Origin: an uncultured Pseudovibrio sp.
Lineage (GTDB): Bacteria; Pseudomonadota; Alphaproteobacteria; Rhizobiales; Stappiaceae
Direction: 5' to 3'
Length of the DNA stretch: 64,000 nt
Assembly (NCBI GenBank): GCA_947496145.1
Contig: CANMBS010000001.1
Coordinates: forward strand, 418,802-482,801
Shown here: positions 18,880-27,483 of the stretch, piece by piece
How the letters are laid out: each line of letters begins with the position of its first letter
Numbering within the stretch: the first letter of the stretch is position 1
Position numbers and translations under genes: made by a program
The notes under the pieces: generated by a model
Database searches by the model: none
What the model was told of the DNA's origin: nothing
The model's input: only the letters and a program-made list of their open reading frames with translations

Positions 18880-19141
18880 ACTTGTTATATTTAGCCTGTT
18901 TAATATCGCTGGATCGTTGTTATACTCAGATTAACTCTGGTGACAGCATTGTTTGAAAAAATGCGAGCACTATGGAATATGTAATCTTCGTGTTTTGTCA
19001 CTCAACTGTCCTAAAGCGGGTTTATATCAGCTAATAACCACCCTAAATTACTAGGGGTGATTCGATTGGTGCAAATTCAGAAAGGCGTTCTCACTGTTGC
19101 ATTTACTCCGAGTACCAAGGCAAGTGTGAGATAAATACAGT

Positions 19142-20083
19142 ATGGCTGTACCGGAACATCTTTCTCCGATGAAAGTTCTTAGAAAGTTCACACCAAGCAA
19201 GTTTGCGGGGCGACCTGCACCACGGTGGATTCCTCAGGCAATTCTAGGAAAAATGGCCGAGACCGGGCCAAGTCTCGGTAAAATCGGACCGCTTGAAGTT
19301 CGCCTGTCTAATGGTCCCAAAGAACTCAAAATGTCTCAGCGTTTGCGCTACGAAGTGTTTTACGAAGAGATGTCTGCAATCGCAGATGCGCAAACACAAC
19401 TGTCCCGGCTCGACCGCGATAGTTATGATGCAATCTGTGATCACCTTCTTGTAGTTGACCACAACAGTCAGGTTCGTAACAAGCCGTTTTCCAAACTGAA
19501 GCCGCAAATAGTCGGCACTTACCGTCTGTTGAGGCAGGAGCTTGCTGAGTTGAATGGCGGCTTTTATACAGCCGGTGAATTTGACATTCAGGGCATATTG
19601 GAACGCCATCAGGACCTGAACTTCATGGAGCTGGGGCGTTCTTGTGTTCTCAAACCCTATCGCACCAAGAAGACAGTTGAACTGTTATGGTATGGCATCT
19701 GGTCTTATGTACTCATGCATAATGTGGATGTGATGATTGGGTGCGCCTCCATTGAAGGCACTGATCCTGACACAATCGCAGAACAGCTCTCTTTTCTGCA
19801 CCACTTTGCAAGTGCACCAGAGGAATGGCACGTTTCAGCCTTGTCCGACCAATATGTCGATATGAACCGCATTGAGAAAGACAAAGTGGATCAACGTGCG
19901 GCTTTGCGGTCTCTACCGCCGCTGATCAAAGGCTATTTGCGCCTTGGTGCTTACATTGGTGATGGCGCTGTGGTCGATCATCAATTCGGAACCACCGATG
20001 TGCTGATCATTATGCCAGTTTCTAAGCTGAATTCGCGCTATATTAACTACTACGGTCAAGACGCCAGCCGATATTCCAGCTAG
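19142..20083 (+). CDS. olsB: L-ornithine N-alpha-acyltransferase (ornithine lipid synthesis, step 1)
   Basis: This 313-residue GNAT-like acyltransferase resembles OlsB of rhizobia. Its features are LRYEVFYEEMSA, a central IVGTYRLLRQE and the MELGRSCVLKPYR segment, followed by WYGIWSYVLMHNVDVMIGCAS. OlsB adds a 3-hydroxy-fatty acyl group from acyl carrier protein to ornithine, making lyso-ornithine lipid; OlsA then completes the lipid. olsA is not in the window. Ornithine lipids substitute for phospholipids under phosphate limitation. The start at the ATG at 19142 has only a weak GTGAG-type ribosome-binding site. Confidence 0.85.
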   Translation: MAVPEHLSPMKVLRKFTPSKFAGRPAPRWIPQAILGKMAETGPSLGKIGPLEVRLSNGPKELKMSQRLRYEVFYEEMSAIADAQTQLSRLDRDSYDAICDHLLVVDHNSQVRNKPFSKLKPQIVGTYRLLRQELAELNGGFYTAGEFDIQGILERHQDLNFMELGRSCVLKPYRTKKTVELLWYGIWSYVLMHNVDVMIGCASIEGTDPDTIAEQLSFLHHFASAPEEWHVSALSDQYVDMNRIEKDKVDQRAALRSLPPLIKGYLRLGAYIGDGAVVDHQFGTTDVLIIMPVSKLNSRYINYYGQDASRYSS

Positions 20084-20102
20084 CCAGCTGGATTGACACA
20101 AC

Positions 20103-20138
20103 GAACAGCATGCATCTTTATAAGAACAGCATGCTGTT
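20103..20138. repeat. Direct repeat and 14-base palindrome downstream of olsB
   Basis: GAACAGCATGC occurs at 20103-20113 and again at 20124-20134. The second copy forms the perfect palindrome AACAGCATGCTGTT (20125-20138). It could be a protein-binding site or part of transcript-end structure. It lies in the 369-base gap between olsB and the PBP1A gene. Confidence 0.4.
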
Positions 20139-20190
20139 TGCATGGATGTCGGTCTGAATAGGCGGTTTCCGGTTGTTTTGCTGGCAGTAC

Positions 20191-20224
20191 ACAGAAAACG
20201 TGCAGCGTGTTTCTCTGTTTTTTC
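20191..20224 (+). terminator. Likely terminator of olsB
   Basis: An imperfect stem from ACAGAAAAC to GTTTCTCTGT is followed by TTTTTT. It lies about 110 bases after the olsB stop codon. Confidence 0.5.
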
Positions 20225-20294
20225 CAGCTTGAATGCAATGAGTTTGTCCTTCCCTAAGAAATGCATGAAGAAGGACGCAATTCATTCAATTGAC

Positions 20295-20309
20295 TTAACT
20301 CTCGATTAA
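20295..20309. promoter_or_regulatory. Candidate CtrA-binding site (TTAA-N7-TTAA)
   Basis: TTAA-CTCTCGA-TTAA matches the full CtrA consensus TTAA-N7-TTAA. It lies 144 bases upstream of the PBP1A start. CtrA is the alphaproteobacterial cell-cycle regulator and often controls envelope genes. The motif is short and could occur by chance. Confidence 0.35.
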
Positions 20310-20452
20310 GCGAGTTTCCTTAAAATTTCGGTGTTTTGAGTAGGCCTGCACGCTTTCAGGAAGTGCTGGTGGGTCTTTTTTGCTTGTTCTCTCACTCTGC
20401 ATTTGTGGTGTGATTGGAAGGCTGAGCAGGATGATATCGGGGTATTTAGGGC

Positions 20453-22852
20453 ATGGCGATGCGCCAAAATGGAAACGGCAATAAGCGGAGGCCACCGCGC
20501 CCCGGTCAAAGCCCTTCCGGAAGACGTCCTCAACATCCTACAGGGCCTGCTCCCAAGCGCCATCCACAACCTCAACGACCACGCTTACAGGGTGTTGCTA
20601 TGCGCCCTGATGAAGATGAGGATTACATTCGCAGGCCAGAGCGTGTTGCGGCAAACCAAAAAACGAAAATGAAGCCACAAGGACAGGCGACCAAGCCCGC
20701 TCGAGAACAGGCCAGACGCCCTGCAACTCATCGTGCGCGCCTTTCGCCAGCACCGACCGCTCAAAGGCCGTCGAAGAAACCCAGCCGGAAAGCAAAACAG
20801 CAAACACTGGCTGCGTTAGATGCGGCAACAACTACAGGTAAATCTAAAAAATCGGGTGGATTTAAGCGCTTTCTCTGGAGATCTCTTCGGTTTTCCATGT
20901 ATTGGAGCACGGTTCTTGGCATTTGGGGTGTGGTAATTGTTGGTGGCATCCTTGCTTATTATGCAGCGCATTTGCCCTCTGCATCGGAATGGGCTGTTCC
21001 ACAACGCCCACCGAATGTACGCATAGTTTCTGCCAATGGAACACTCATTGCCAATAGAGGTGATACGGGCGGTGAGGCGGTTCGACTTGAACAGCTCCCC
21101 GAGTATTTACCAGAGGCTGTGATGGCAATTGAAGACCGGCGCTTTAAGTATCATTTCGGTATCGATCCAATTGGATTAGCACGTGCCGCGTTTGTAAACT
21201 ACACCAGTGGGCGTACCGTTCAGGGTGGCTCCACACTTACGCAGCAACTAGCAAAAAACCTGTTTTTAAAGCCTGAGCGCACTATGCAGCGTAAGATGCA
21301 AGAAGTGGTTATGGCGCTATGGCTGGAGTGGAATTACAGCAAAGACGAAATCATGGAGATGTACCTGAACCGGGTATATCTTGGAGCTGGAGCCTATGGG
21401 GTTGATGCAGCTGCACGGGTTTACTTTGGCAAATCTGCTCGAAGGGTCAGTCTGGCGGAAGCTGCTACTATTGCAGGGCTTTTGAAAGCACCCAGCAAGT
21501 ATGCCCCCACACGCAATGCGGTACTGGCGGAAGGCCGTGCTCAAGTGGTTATTGCGTCCATGCACAAAGCAGGCTTTATCAGTTCAGATGATGCCAAGAA
21601 CGCCTTGTTTAATCCGGCACATGTTGTGACCAGCCACAATAGCAGCAGCGGTAACTATGTGGCTGATTATGTGATGGAGCTGTTACCCGGCTTTGTTGGG
21701 TCCATTGGTGAGGACATCATTGTAGACACGACAATTGATTGGGATATGCAGCAAGCAGCGGAGACTGCTTTGCGGTCGAGTATTGCCGAGGCACGGCAGG
21801 AGTTCAATGTTTCTCAAGGCGCTGTTGTGACCCTGAACCGCAATGGGGCTGTTCGGGCATTGGTTGGTGGTGTTGATTACCGCAACAGCCAGTTTAACCG
21901 TGCTGTGTATGCTCGCAGGCAGCCAGGGTCTGCTTTCAAACCGTTTGTTTATCTTGCTGCTCTGGAGCGTGGTCTCAGCCCGCAGTCTATCCGGCGCGAT
22001 GCGCGGGTTACTTACGGAAAGTGGACACCGAAGAATTATACCAAGCGCTATTATGGTGACGTAACCTTAACTCAGGCACTTGCGTTTTCCATCAACACGG
22101 TGGCTGCAAAGCTGGCACATGAGGTCGGGCCTGCAAATGTTGCACGCACCGCAAGGCGTCTTGGCATTACATCTGCTCTCAAGTCCAATCCTTCCATTGC
22201 TCTTGGTACCTCTGAGGTTACTCCGCTGGAGATTGCAGCGGCGTATGTGCCGTTTTCCAATGGCGGATATGGTGTCGTACCTCATGTTGTCCGACAGATC
22301 CGCAATGAGAAGGGAGAGGTGCTTTACCGCCGTTCCGGTGATGGAACCGGGCGGGTTATTCGTGGTGACAAGATCAGCGAAATCAACAGCATGATGGCGC
22401 AGACGATTTATGGCGGCACGGGCAAACGTGCGCTGCTTGCTGGTCGCCCAGCTGGCGGCAAAACAGGTACAACGCAAGCCTATAAGGATGCATGGTTCAT
22501 TGGGTATACCAGCTCACTGACAACCGCAATCTGGTTGGGAAATGATGATAACAAACCCATGAAGAAAGTAAGTGGCGGTACTTTGCCAGCGGAAATCTGG
22601 GCATGGGTGATGGAGACACAACACCAGAATATTCCGATTGCCAAACTTCCCGGTGTTCCGATCAATCTTGCAGAAACTTCACCTTTGAGGAAACCAGGAA
22701 CAGCACCTGTTCGCACTCAACCTACGTTTGTTCGTGCGCCTCAGCAACTGCAGGCATCTCGCCCTGTTGCTCAGACGCGACAAAGGCCGGTACAGCAACG
22801 AAGCAGCACCAGCCCGCTTGATTTGCTGGGTAGATTGTTTGGTGGCGGTTAA
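20453..22852 (+). CDS. mrcA: Penicillin-binding protein 1A, bifunctional peptidoglycan synthase
   Basis: This 799-residue class A PBP has a cytosolic tail of about 130 residues that is unusually rich in Arg, Lys and Pro. A membrane helix follows (about VLGIWGVVIVGGILAYYAAHL). The glycosyltransferase domain has AIEDRRFKYHFGIDPIGLAR and the TVQGGSTLTQQLAKNLFL signature. The transpeptidase domain has RQPGSAFKPFVY (Ser-x-x-Lys), SINTVAAKL (SxN) and KTGTTQAYKDAWFIGYT (KTG). It polymerises and crosslinks cell-wall glycan strands at the inner membrane. The C-terminal tail is again Pro/Gln/Arg rich. An LpoA-like activator is encoded 8 kb away. Confidence 0.92.
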   Translation: MAMRQNGNGNKRRPPRPGQSPSGRRPQHPTGPAPKRHPQPQRPRLQGVAMRPDEDEDYIRRPERVAANQKTKMKPQGQATKPAREQARRPATHRARLSPAPTAQRPSKKPSRKAKQQTLAALDAATTTGKSKKSGGFKRFLWRSLRFSMYWSTVLGIWGVVIVGGILAYYAAHLPSASEWAVPQRPPNVRIVSANGTLIANRGDTGGEAVRLEQLPEYLPEAVMAIEDRRFKYHFGIDPIGLARAAFVNYTSGRTVQGGSTLTQQLAKNLFLKPERTMQRKMQEVVMALWLEWNYSKDEIMEMYLNRVYLGAGAYGVDAAARVYFGKSARRVSLAEAATIAGLLKAPSKYAPTRNAVLAEGRAQVVIASMHKAGFISSDDAKNALFNPAHVVTSHNSSSGNYVADYVMELLPGFVGSIGEDIIVDTTIDWDMQQAAETALRSSIAEARQEFNVSQGAVVTLNRNGAVRALVGGVDYRNSQFNRAVYARRQPGSAFKPFVYLAALERGLSPQSIRRDARVTYGKWTPKNYTKRYYGDVTLTQALAFSINTVAAKLAHEVGPANVARTARRLGITSALKSNPSIALGTSEVTPLEIAAAYVPFSNGGYGVVPHVVRQIRNEKGEVLYRRSGDGTGRVIRGDKISEINSMMAQTIYGGTGKRALLAGRPAGGKTGTTQAYKDAWFIGYTSSLTTAIWLGNDDNKPMKKVSGGTLPAEIWAWVMETQHQNIPIAKLPGVPINLAETSPLRKPGTAPVRTQPTFVRAPQQLQASRPVAQTRQRPVQQRSSTSPLDLLGRLFGGG

Positions 22853-23232
22853 AGCAGAAAGCACTTTCCCTGAAAGCTTGAGGTTTACTCGTAAATGTCT
22901 CTCTCTGGCATGAAGTAGAGCTCTGCCACCAGCAACTGGTCCTCAACACGAAAACCCCAACAAATTGAGACGTATCCCAAAGCTTTCCTTACCAGTTCTT
23001 TTCCCGCTTTGTGCTATAGCAGTTCGCGTTTAAACTGAAACGCTTGATCTGCTTTAGCTTTTGTTTTTGCGTATCTTTATCTGAAAACCGGTGTCCACTT
23101 TTCAGAGATACGCTTTAGTGAAAAATCTAAAACAGTCTGGCGCTTTAGCTTGAAGTTAGTTCGGAGCCGCTTTGGAAAACATGGCATCTGCTGCCGTTGA
23201 TTGAGCAGAAGTCTAAGAATGGCAGTAGTTTT
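22853..23232. other. Gene-free gap with a palindromic repeat
   Basis: These 380 bases between the PBP1A and TetR genes hold no convincing reading frame. The only structure I see is the palindromic element at 23069-23113, listed separately. AT-rich, promoter-like DNA precedes the TetR gene. Confidence 0.5.
23069..23113. repeat. Dispersed palindromic intergenic element (copy 1)
   Basis: Nested inverted repeats are present. GCGTATCT (23069-23076) pairs with AGATACGC (23106-23113), and CTGAAAA (23081-23087) pairs with TTTTCAG (23099-23105). The core resembles the intergenic palindrome common in Rhizobiales genomes (CCGAAAACCGG...CCACTTTTCGG). A second copy is at 28695-28719, and a fragment of the tail (GAGATACGCTCTAG) lies near 49912-49925. 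Confidence 0.65.
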
Positions 23233-23868
23233 ATGGCCAGTAACAAAAATCCAGACGACCTAATCCCACCAAGCAAATTGGAAGAGATATTCAAAATTAC
23301 TTTCCAGACTTTATTGGAAAAGGGGCGTCAGGCTGCAAACATTAATGCAGTAGCGGCAGCTGCTCAGATTGATCCTGACTTATTACATCAAAGATTTGAT
23401 AGGGAGACTGATCTCATTGCACCAGCCATGCGTTGGTATTTCATGCGCTTCAGCCAGCAGGTTAGCTCCAGTTCTGCTATGTGCTCTGATGTCTATTCCT
23501 CTATGCATCTGATGCTGACTGATTTTGCAGAGCTTTGTGAAGAGCAAAACCGGGTGGAGGGCAGCCTTTACTGGCCCACCATAGGCGAGATAAGTCATCT
23601 CGACCCAGTTCTTGGCAAAGAATATCTGGCCTTGCGTTTTGAATGGGGTACAGAAATACGGCGACGATTAGTAAAGTTCAAAGATGAACTGGAAGCACCT
23701 GAAGACATTGATCATCTGGTTGACTATTTCATGATGGCCTTTGAGGGAATTATCCAGATGGTGAAGTTCGGGACACCGCTGGAGAAGATCTTCCCCGCTA
23801 TCGAGATTTTAATGGAAGCGCTTTCCAGTCGCATGAAATACCGACCGAACATATCAGGCCGGAAATAA
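23233..23868 (+). CDS. TetR/AcrR-family transcriptional regulator
   Basis: This protein of about 211 residues has an N-terminal helix-turn-helix around LEEIFKITFQTLLEKGRQAANINAVAAAA (quoted in part below 20 residues: KLEEIFKITFQTLLEKG), followed by AAQIDPDLLHQRFDRETDLI. The helical C-terminal part is typical of TetR ligand-binding domains. The ATG at 23233 is preferred over the TTG at 23197 because relatives begin close to it. The ligand and targets are unknown; no efflux gene is adjacent. The helix-turn-helix is atypical (no Gly-Thr-Tyr-like tail), so the family call is good but not certain. Confidence 0.7.
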   Translation: MASNKNPDDLIPPSKLEEIFKITFQTLLEKGRQAANINAVAAAAQIDPDLLHQRFDRETDLIAPAMRWYFMRFSQQVSSSSAMCSDVYSSMHLMLTDFAELCEEQNRVEGSLYWPTIGEISHLDPVLGKEYLALRFEWGTEIRRRLVKFKDELEAPEDIDHLVDYFMMAFEGIIQMVKFGTPLEKIFPAIEILMEALSSRMKYRPNISGRK

Positions 23869-23948
23869 CGGGTGCAGAGAGCTTATCAGAAACTCATCAT
23901 TCTTAAACTTTGACTTCTTTACAAGCGCAAGAAACTTGCGGTGCAGCA

Positions 23949-24692
23949 CTAATCCAGACCGTAAAGGTGTAGCTGCGAGCCGTGTTCTTTCAGCCAGCGC
24001 TGTGCCTGCTTTGTGTGGGGGGCAAGGGTTTCACAGACCTGCCAAAACTCTGGCGAGTGATCCAGCTTAACCAGATGAGCCACTTCATGAGCGGCTACAT
24101 ATTCCAAAATATCCGGAGGAGCCATCACCAGTCGCCATGAGAACGAGAGTTTGCCATCATGGGAGCATGAACCCCAGCGACTTTTTGTATCTCTCAATGT
24201 AATGCTGTGGTGGTTGCGCCCGATTTGCATGGTGAAACGTTCAACATGAGCTTCCAAATCCTGCTTTGCCAGTTTGCGCAGAAAGTCCTTGGTTTTCCGG
24301 CTGAAACTTTGGGTTTCCCCCGGTAGCAGGAGCAGTGGTTCTTCGGTTTCTTCATCAACTTCCAGACGGGCTATCCCTCTTAGCTTGCCTGAGGACCGCA
24401 GCGTATGAGGAACACCCCTGATGGGGATGCGAGCAAATTCTTCGAAGCTAATGGTATCTGGCCGAGACCCCAGTTTTTTCTGGAGCCATTCGATTTGGCG
24501 ATTAGCAAAATCCTGTGCTGTTTTCAGATTTCCGCGCGCAGGAACAGTGAGAACCGGAGTCGGGTCTCCGGCTGGGATTCTCAGGATGTAACGCTTTGCT
24601 CTGGAGTTGCGTTTAAGGACAATTTTCTGGGCCTTGTTGCCCAGATCAATTTCAATAAACTCCGGCAATGCCTTTGTCGTAAAGAACCCCAT
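23949..24692 (-). CDS. YgjP/SprT-like zinc metallopeptidase (DUF45)
   Basis: This 247-residue protein has the zinc-binding motif HEVAHLVKLDHSPEFW, in which HExxH and the downstream His provide the ligands. It also has the preceding RSRWGSC-type segment (KSRWGSCSHDGKLSFSW), characteristic of the DUF45/YgjP group. Such proteins are predicted cytosolic metalloproteases of uncertain substrate. It converges with the TetR gene and is transcribed alone. Frame and length are normal. Confidence 0.82.
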   Translation of the reverse strand: MGFFTTKALPEFIEIDLGNKAQKIVLKRNSRAKRYILRIPAGDPTPVLTVPARGNLKTAQDFANRQIEWLQKKLGSRPDTISFEEFARIPIRGVPHTLRSSGKLRGIARLEVDEETEEPLLLLPGETQSFSRKTKDFLRKLAKQDLEAHVERFTMQIGRNHHSITLRDTKSRWGSCSHDGKLSFSWRLVMAPPDILEYVAAHEVAHLVKLDHSPEFWQVCETLAPHTKQAQRWLKEHGSQLHLYGLD

Positions 24693-24866
24693 GTAACCTC
24701 AAAATTGCGCTGGTTGCTCTCGTTATTGCAGAGAAAGGGGTGATTTGAAAGTCAACCAGTGCGAAATAGGTCAGGAGCAACTGAAGTCTTACAGATAAGC
24801 TCAAACGCAAAGAGGCACTCTGCTAATGCAGAGCACCAAAAGCGTGTTATGAACTTAATCTGACCA

Positions 24867-25280
24867 TCAGATGCCAGCCCCTGCGGACGGATCACCTGAG
24901 CGGTTATGACGATTGTTCATGAAGCGATCAAATTCTTCCTGATCTTTCGCACGGCGCAGGTCATTCATGTAATCATCGAACTCCTGACGCATACTGTCGA
25001 GCTTTTTGCGCTCTTCTTCCAGACGGTTCAGCTCTTTTTCACGGTAGTCATCAAAGGCAGCATTCCCGCTGCGGGTCGCCGTTTGCATGTTATCCATCGC
25101 ATTTTTAAGATTACTACGGTCCCATTGGCATTTTGCTTCGCGTTTCCAACCATTAAAGTTTTCGCCCCATAATATATAGGCGAGCATTGCAAGACCAAGC
25201 GGCCAAAATACTATAAACCCGAGAACCATGAGCGCAACACTCAAGGGATTCCAAGAGGGTTTTATTGCATTTACATTCAT
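24867..25280 (-). CDS. DUF2852 domain membrane protein
   Basis: This 137-residue protein has one or two N-terminal membrane segments (VALMVLGFIVFWPLGLAMLA). They are followed by a conserved WGENFNGW and a long charged coiled-coil (about 75-115: KELNRLEEERKKLDSMRQEF). This is the DUF2852 layout, common in Alphaproteobacteria and of unknown function. The C-terminal end FDRFMNNRH is also typical of the family. Confidence 0.8.
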   Translation of the reverse strand: MNVNAIKPSWNPLSVALMVLGFIVFWPLGLAMLAYILWGENFNGWKREAKCQWDRSNLKNAMDNMQTATRSGNAAFDDYREKELNRLEEERKKLDSMRQEFDDYMNDLRRAKDQEEFDRFMNNRHNRSGDPSAGAGI

Positions 25281-25511
25281 TTAAATCACCCCTTTTCAAG
25301 TCAACAAACTTGAGATGGGGAGAATTTATTTTAGTTTCAAGAGATGCATGAAAATTTTATTTTAAGATTTCTTGTCTTTTGGTTTAAAGATTTCTGATTA
25401 AAACCCAGCATTTAGCCAGACCTGAGACACAAGCGAGCGCAACACGTTATCGCCAGAGCGTGCGAAACTGACAGACTGCTGGATATTGTGAGTTATTGGA
25501 ATAAGGCATTA

Positions 25512-25570
25512 AAGCAGCTAACGCTTTGTGCCAGCTGCTTTAAATATCTGGAGCTGGCCTCTCCAGATAT
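25512..25570 (-). terminator. Tandem hairpins downstream of the PHA depolymerase gene
   Basis: Two perfect stems stand side by side: AAGCAGCT/AGCTGCTT (25512-25540) and ATATCTGGAG/CTCCAGATAT (25544-25570, loop of 7). Read on the - strand they follow the stop at 25594, and the second hairpin is reached first, followed by an AT-rich stretch. They probably terminate or protect the transcript. The 313-base gap 25281-25593 contains nothing else I can support. Confidence 0.6.
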
Positions 25571-25593
25571 ATTTTAAGATACGGCTCATGCCA

Positions 25594-27153
25594 TTACTCG
25601 GAGTGGACTGCTTCGTTTAGCAATCTCGCTTGCTCAACCCAGTTATCGCGTAGCATGCGGCCACGGATTGCCAATCGATCATCCAGCTCTGCTGCCTGAT
25701 CATCTGAGAGGTTCGCAATTTGCCAATAATGGAAGATACCGGCTCCATTCAACGCACGTTCCAGCTTAGGGCCGACACCGTTGATCTTACGTAAGTCATC
25801 GACAGCTCCCTTAGGTTCTGCCAGCAAAATCTTGCGCAGGGGATCACCTGCAACTTTTTCAGGTGTCATTTCGTGCAGCGTGTTTTCATCCGCATGTTTC
25901 GCTTCTTGCTGCGGGTGCGTGTTGGTTGGGTTGTCTTTGATAAACTTGACGATGCGCGGGGCAATCTCAGTACGGTACTTGGAGCCGTTAAACACACCAT
26001 AATGCCCAACTCCCGGTTGCACATAGTGCCCCCTTCGGCTGGAAGGAATGTTTTCTGCCAGTTTCTGCGCCGCATGTGTTTGGCCAACACCGGAGATATC
26101 GTCATTCTCTCCCTCAACGGTCAGCAGAGCAGTGCCGATGATCTTCTTAGGATCTACCAGTTTGCCCCGGTGCTGCATTATGCCTCTTGGCAGGGAGTGC
26201 TCAATGAATACGGTTTCTACGGTTTGCAGATAAAACTCAGCTGTCAGGTCCATTACAGCAAGATATTCATCATAGAAATCGCGGTGTTTTTCAGCGCTAT
26301 CGCCATCGCCTTCGATGAGATGCTGAAAGAAATCACGGTGGGCGACCATGTGGCGGTCAAGGTTCATGCTCATAAAGCCAGAAAGCTGGAGGAATCCAGG
26401 GTACACCTGACGCCCAAAGCCTTTATGCGGGAAAGGAACATCCATGATGACATGACGGCGGAACCAGTCGATGCCTTTTTCGACGGCAAGGTCATTCACA
26501 GCTGTTGGCGCTTCGCGCGTATCGATTGGCCCACCCATGAGCGTCATAGTCGCTGGAGAGCACTTGTCGCCGTTTTCTTCCATCAGGGAGATGGCTGCAA
26601 ATACTGGTACAGAAGGCTGACACACACCAAGTACGTGAGTATTAGGGCCCAGATAATGCAGCATCTGCATAATGTATTCGATGTAATCATCCAGATCGAA
26701 GCGCCCTTCGGTACCTGGCACCTGACGGGCATCTTCCCAGTCTGTGATGTATACATCCAGAGTTGGCAGCAACGCTTCTACGGTTCCACGCAACAGAGTG
26801 GCGTAGTGACCGGACATAGGTGCCACGATAAGGATTTTTGGATCAGCTTCTCTGAATTCAGGCAAATCTCGCTTGAAATGAAGCAGGTCACAAAACGGCT
26901 TTGACCAAGCCACCTCTTCGGTGACATCAACCTCTTTGCCATCAACTACGGTTGTGTACAGCTCAAATTCTGGTTTGCCGTAGCGTCGTGTGACGCGCTC
27001 AAACATTTCACAGGAGGCGGCGACAGTGCGGCCAACCTGAGTGTGAGACATGGGGTTAAGCGGATTTTGAAAGTACAATCGCGTCATGTCAGCGGCAGCG
27101 CGGACAGGGGACATCGCTGCGTGGTTCATTTCATAGAGTTGGTAGTACAGCAA
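25594..27153 (-). CDS. phaZ: Intracellular polyhydroxyalkanoate depolymerase with C-terminal helix-hairpin-helix extension
   Basis: This 519-residue protein matches the PhaZ family of rhizobial intracellular depolymerases that mobilise stored polyhydroxybutyrate. The alpha/beta-hydrolase core has VAPMSGHYATLLRGTVEALL, the nucleophile region VLGVCQPSVPVFA (Cys in the usual position) and the His region RRGHYVQPGVGHYGVF. The core ends near residue 410. A charged linker follows, then about 60 residues (DDLRKINGVGPKLERALNG...) forming a helix-hairpin-helix-like unit. Similar tails occur on ribosomal protein L21 and NuoE in Alphaproteobacteria. The start is the TTG at 27153, with GGGGAGGAA upstream. 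Confidence 0.85.
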   Translation of the reverse strand: MLYYQLYEMNHAAMSPVRAAADMTRLYFQNPLNPMSHTQVGRTVAASCEMFERVTRRYGKPEFELYTTVVDGKEVDVTEEVAWSKPFCDLLHFKRDLPEFREADPKILIVAPMSGHYATLLRGTVEALLPTLDVYITDWEDARQVPGTEGRFDLDDYIEYIMQMLHYLGPNTHVLGVCQPSVPVFAAISLMEENGDKCSPATMTLMGGPIDTREAPTAVNDLAVEKGIDWFRRHVIMDVPFPHKGFGRQVYPGFLQLSGFMSMNLDRHMVAHRDFFQHLIEGDGDSAEKHRDFYDEYLAVMDLTAEFYLQTVETVFIEHSLPRGIMQHRGKLVDPKKIIGTALLTVEGENDDISGVGQTHAAQKLAENIPSSRRGHYVQPGVGHYGVFNGSKYRTEIAPRIVKFIKDNPTNTHPQQEAKHADENTLHEMTPEKVAGDPLRKILLAEPKGAVDDLRKINGVGPKLERALNGAGIFHYWQIANLSDDQAAELDDRLAIRGRMLRDNWVEQARLLNEAVHSE

Positions 27154-27483
27154 AGAATATTTCCTCCCCGGCGATTGCGGTTCTTTTATTCTTAAATATC
27201 AATTCAGCTATTTACAGCACTCATTAACTTCGGCTCGGTGTGCTGCAACGCAAAAGTATAAACTGACCCCTGCTTTTTCAGCAATATATACTCATGGAGA
27301 AATGCCAATTAGTTTTAACTAGCTTGCAGATCAACAGGTTCTTTGCATGGCAAGGGCTGCATGCTATTTTAACCAACTATGCTGCAATGCACAATATGTG
27401 AATTAATACCCCAGAATAATCGAGTAGAACGCACACTATTATTTCAGTAGTTTGAAATCACTGATGAAATTTATTTGGTCTTA
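27154..27483. other. Gene-free gap upstream of phaZ
   Basis: These 330 AT-rich bases lie between the end of hemW and the start of phaZ, both on the - strand. They should contain the phaZ promoter. I see no convincing terminator, repeat or small gene. Confidence 0.4.

Noticed and set aside
25873..26904. A long + strand ORF (343 codons) opposite phaZ
   Set aside because: It is the mirror frame of the well-conserved phaZ gene and shows no family motif.
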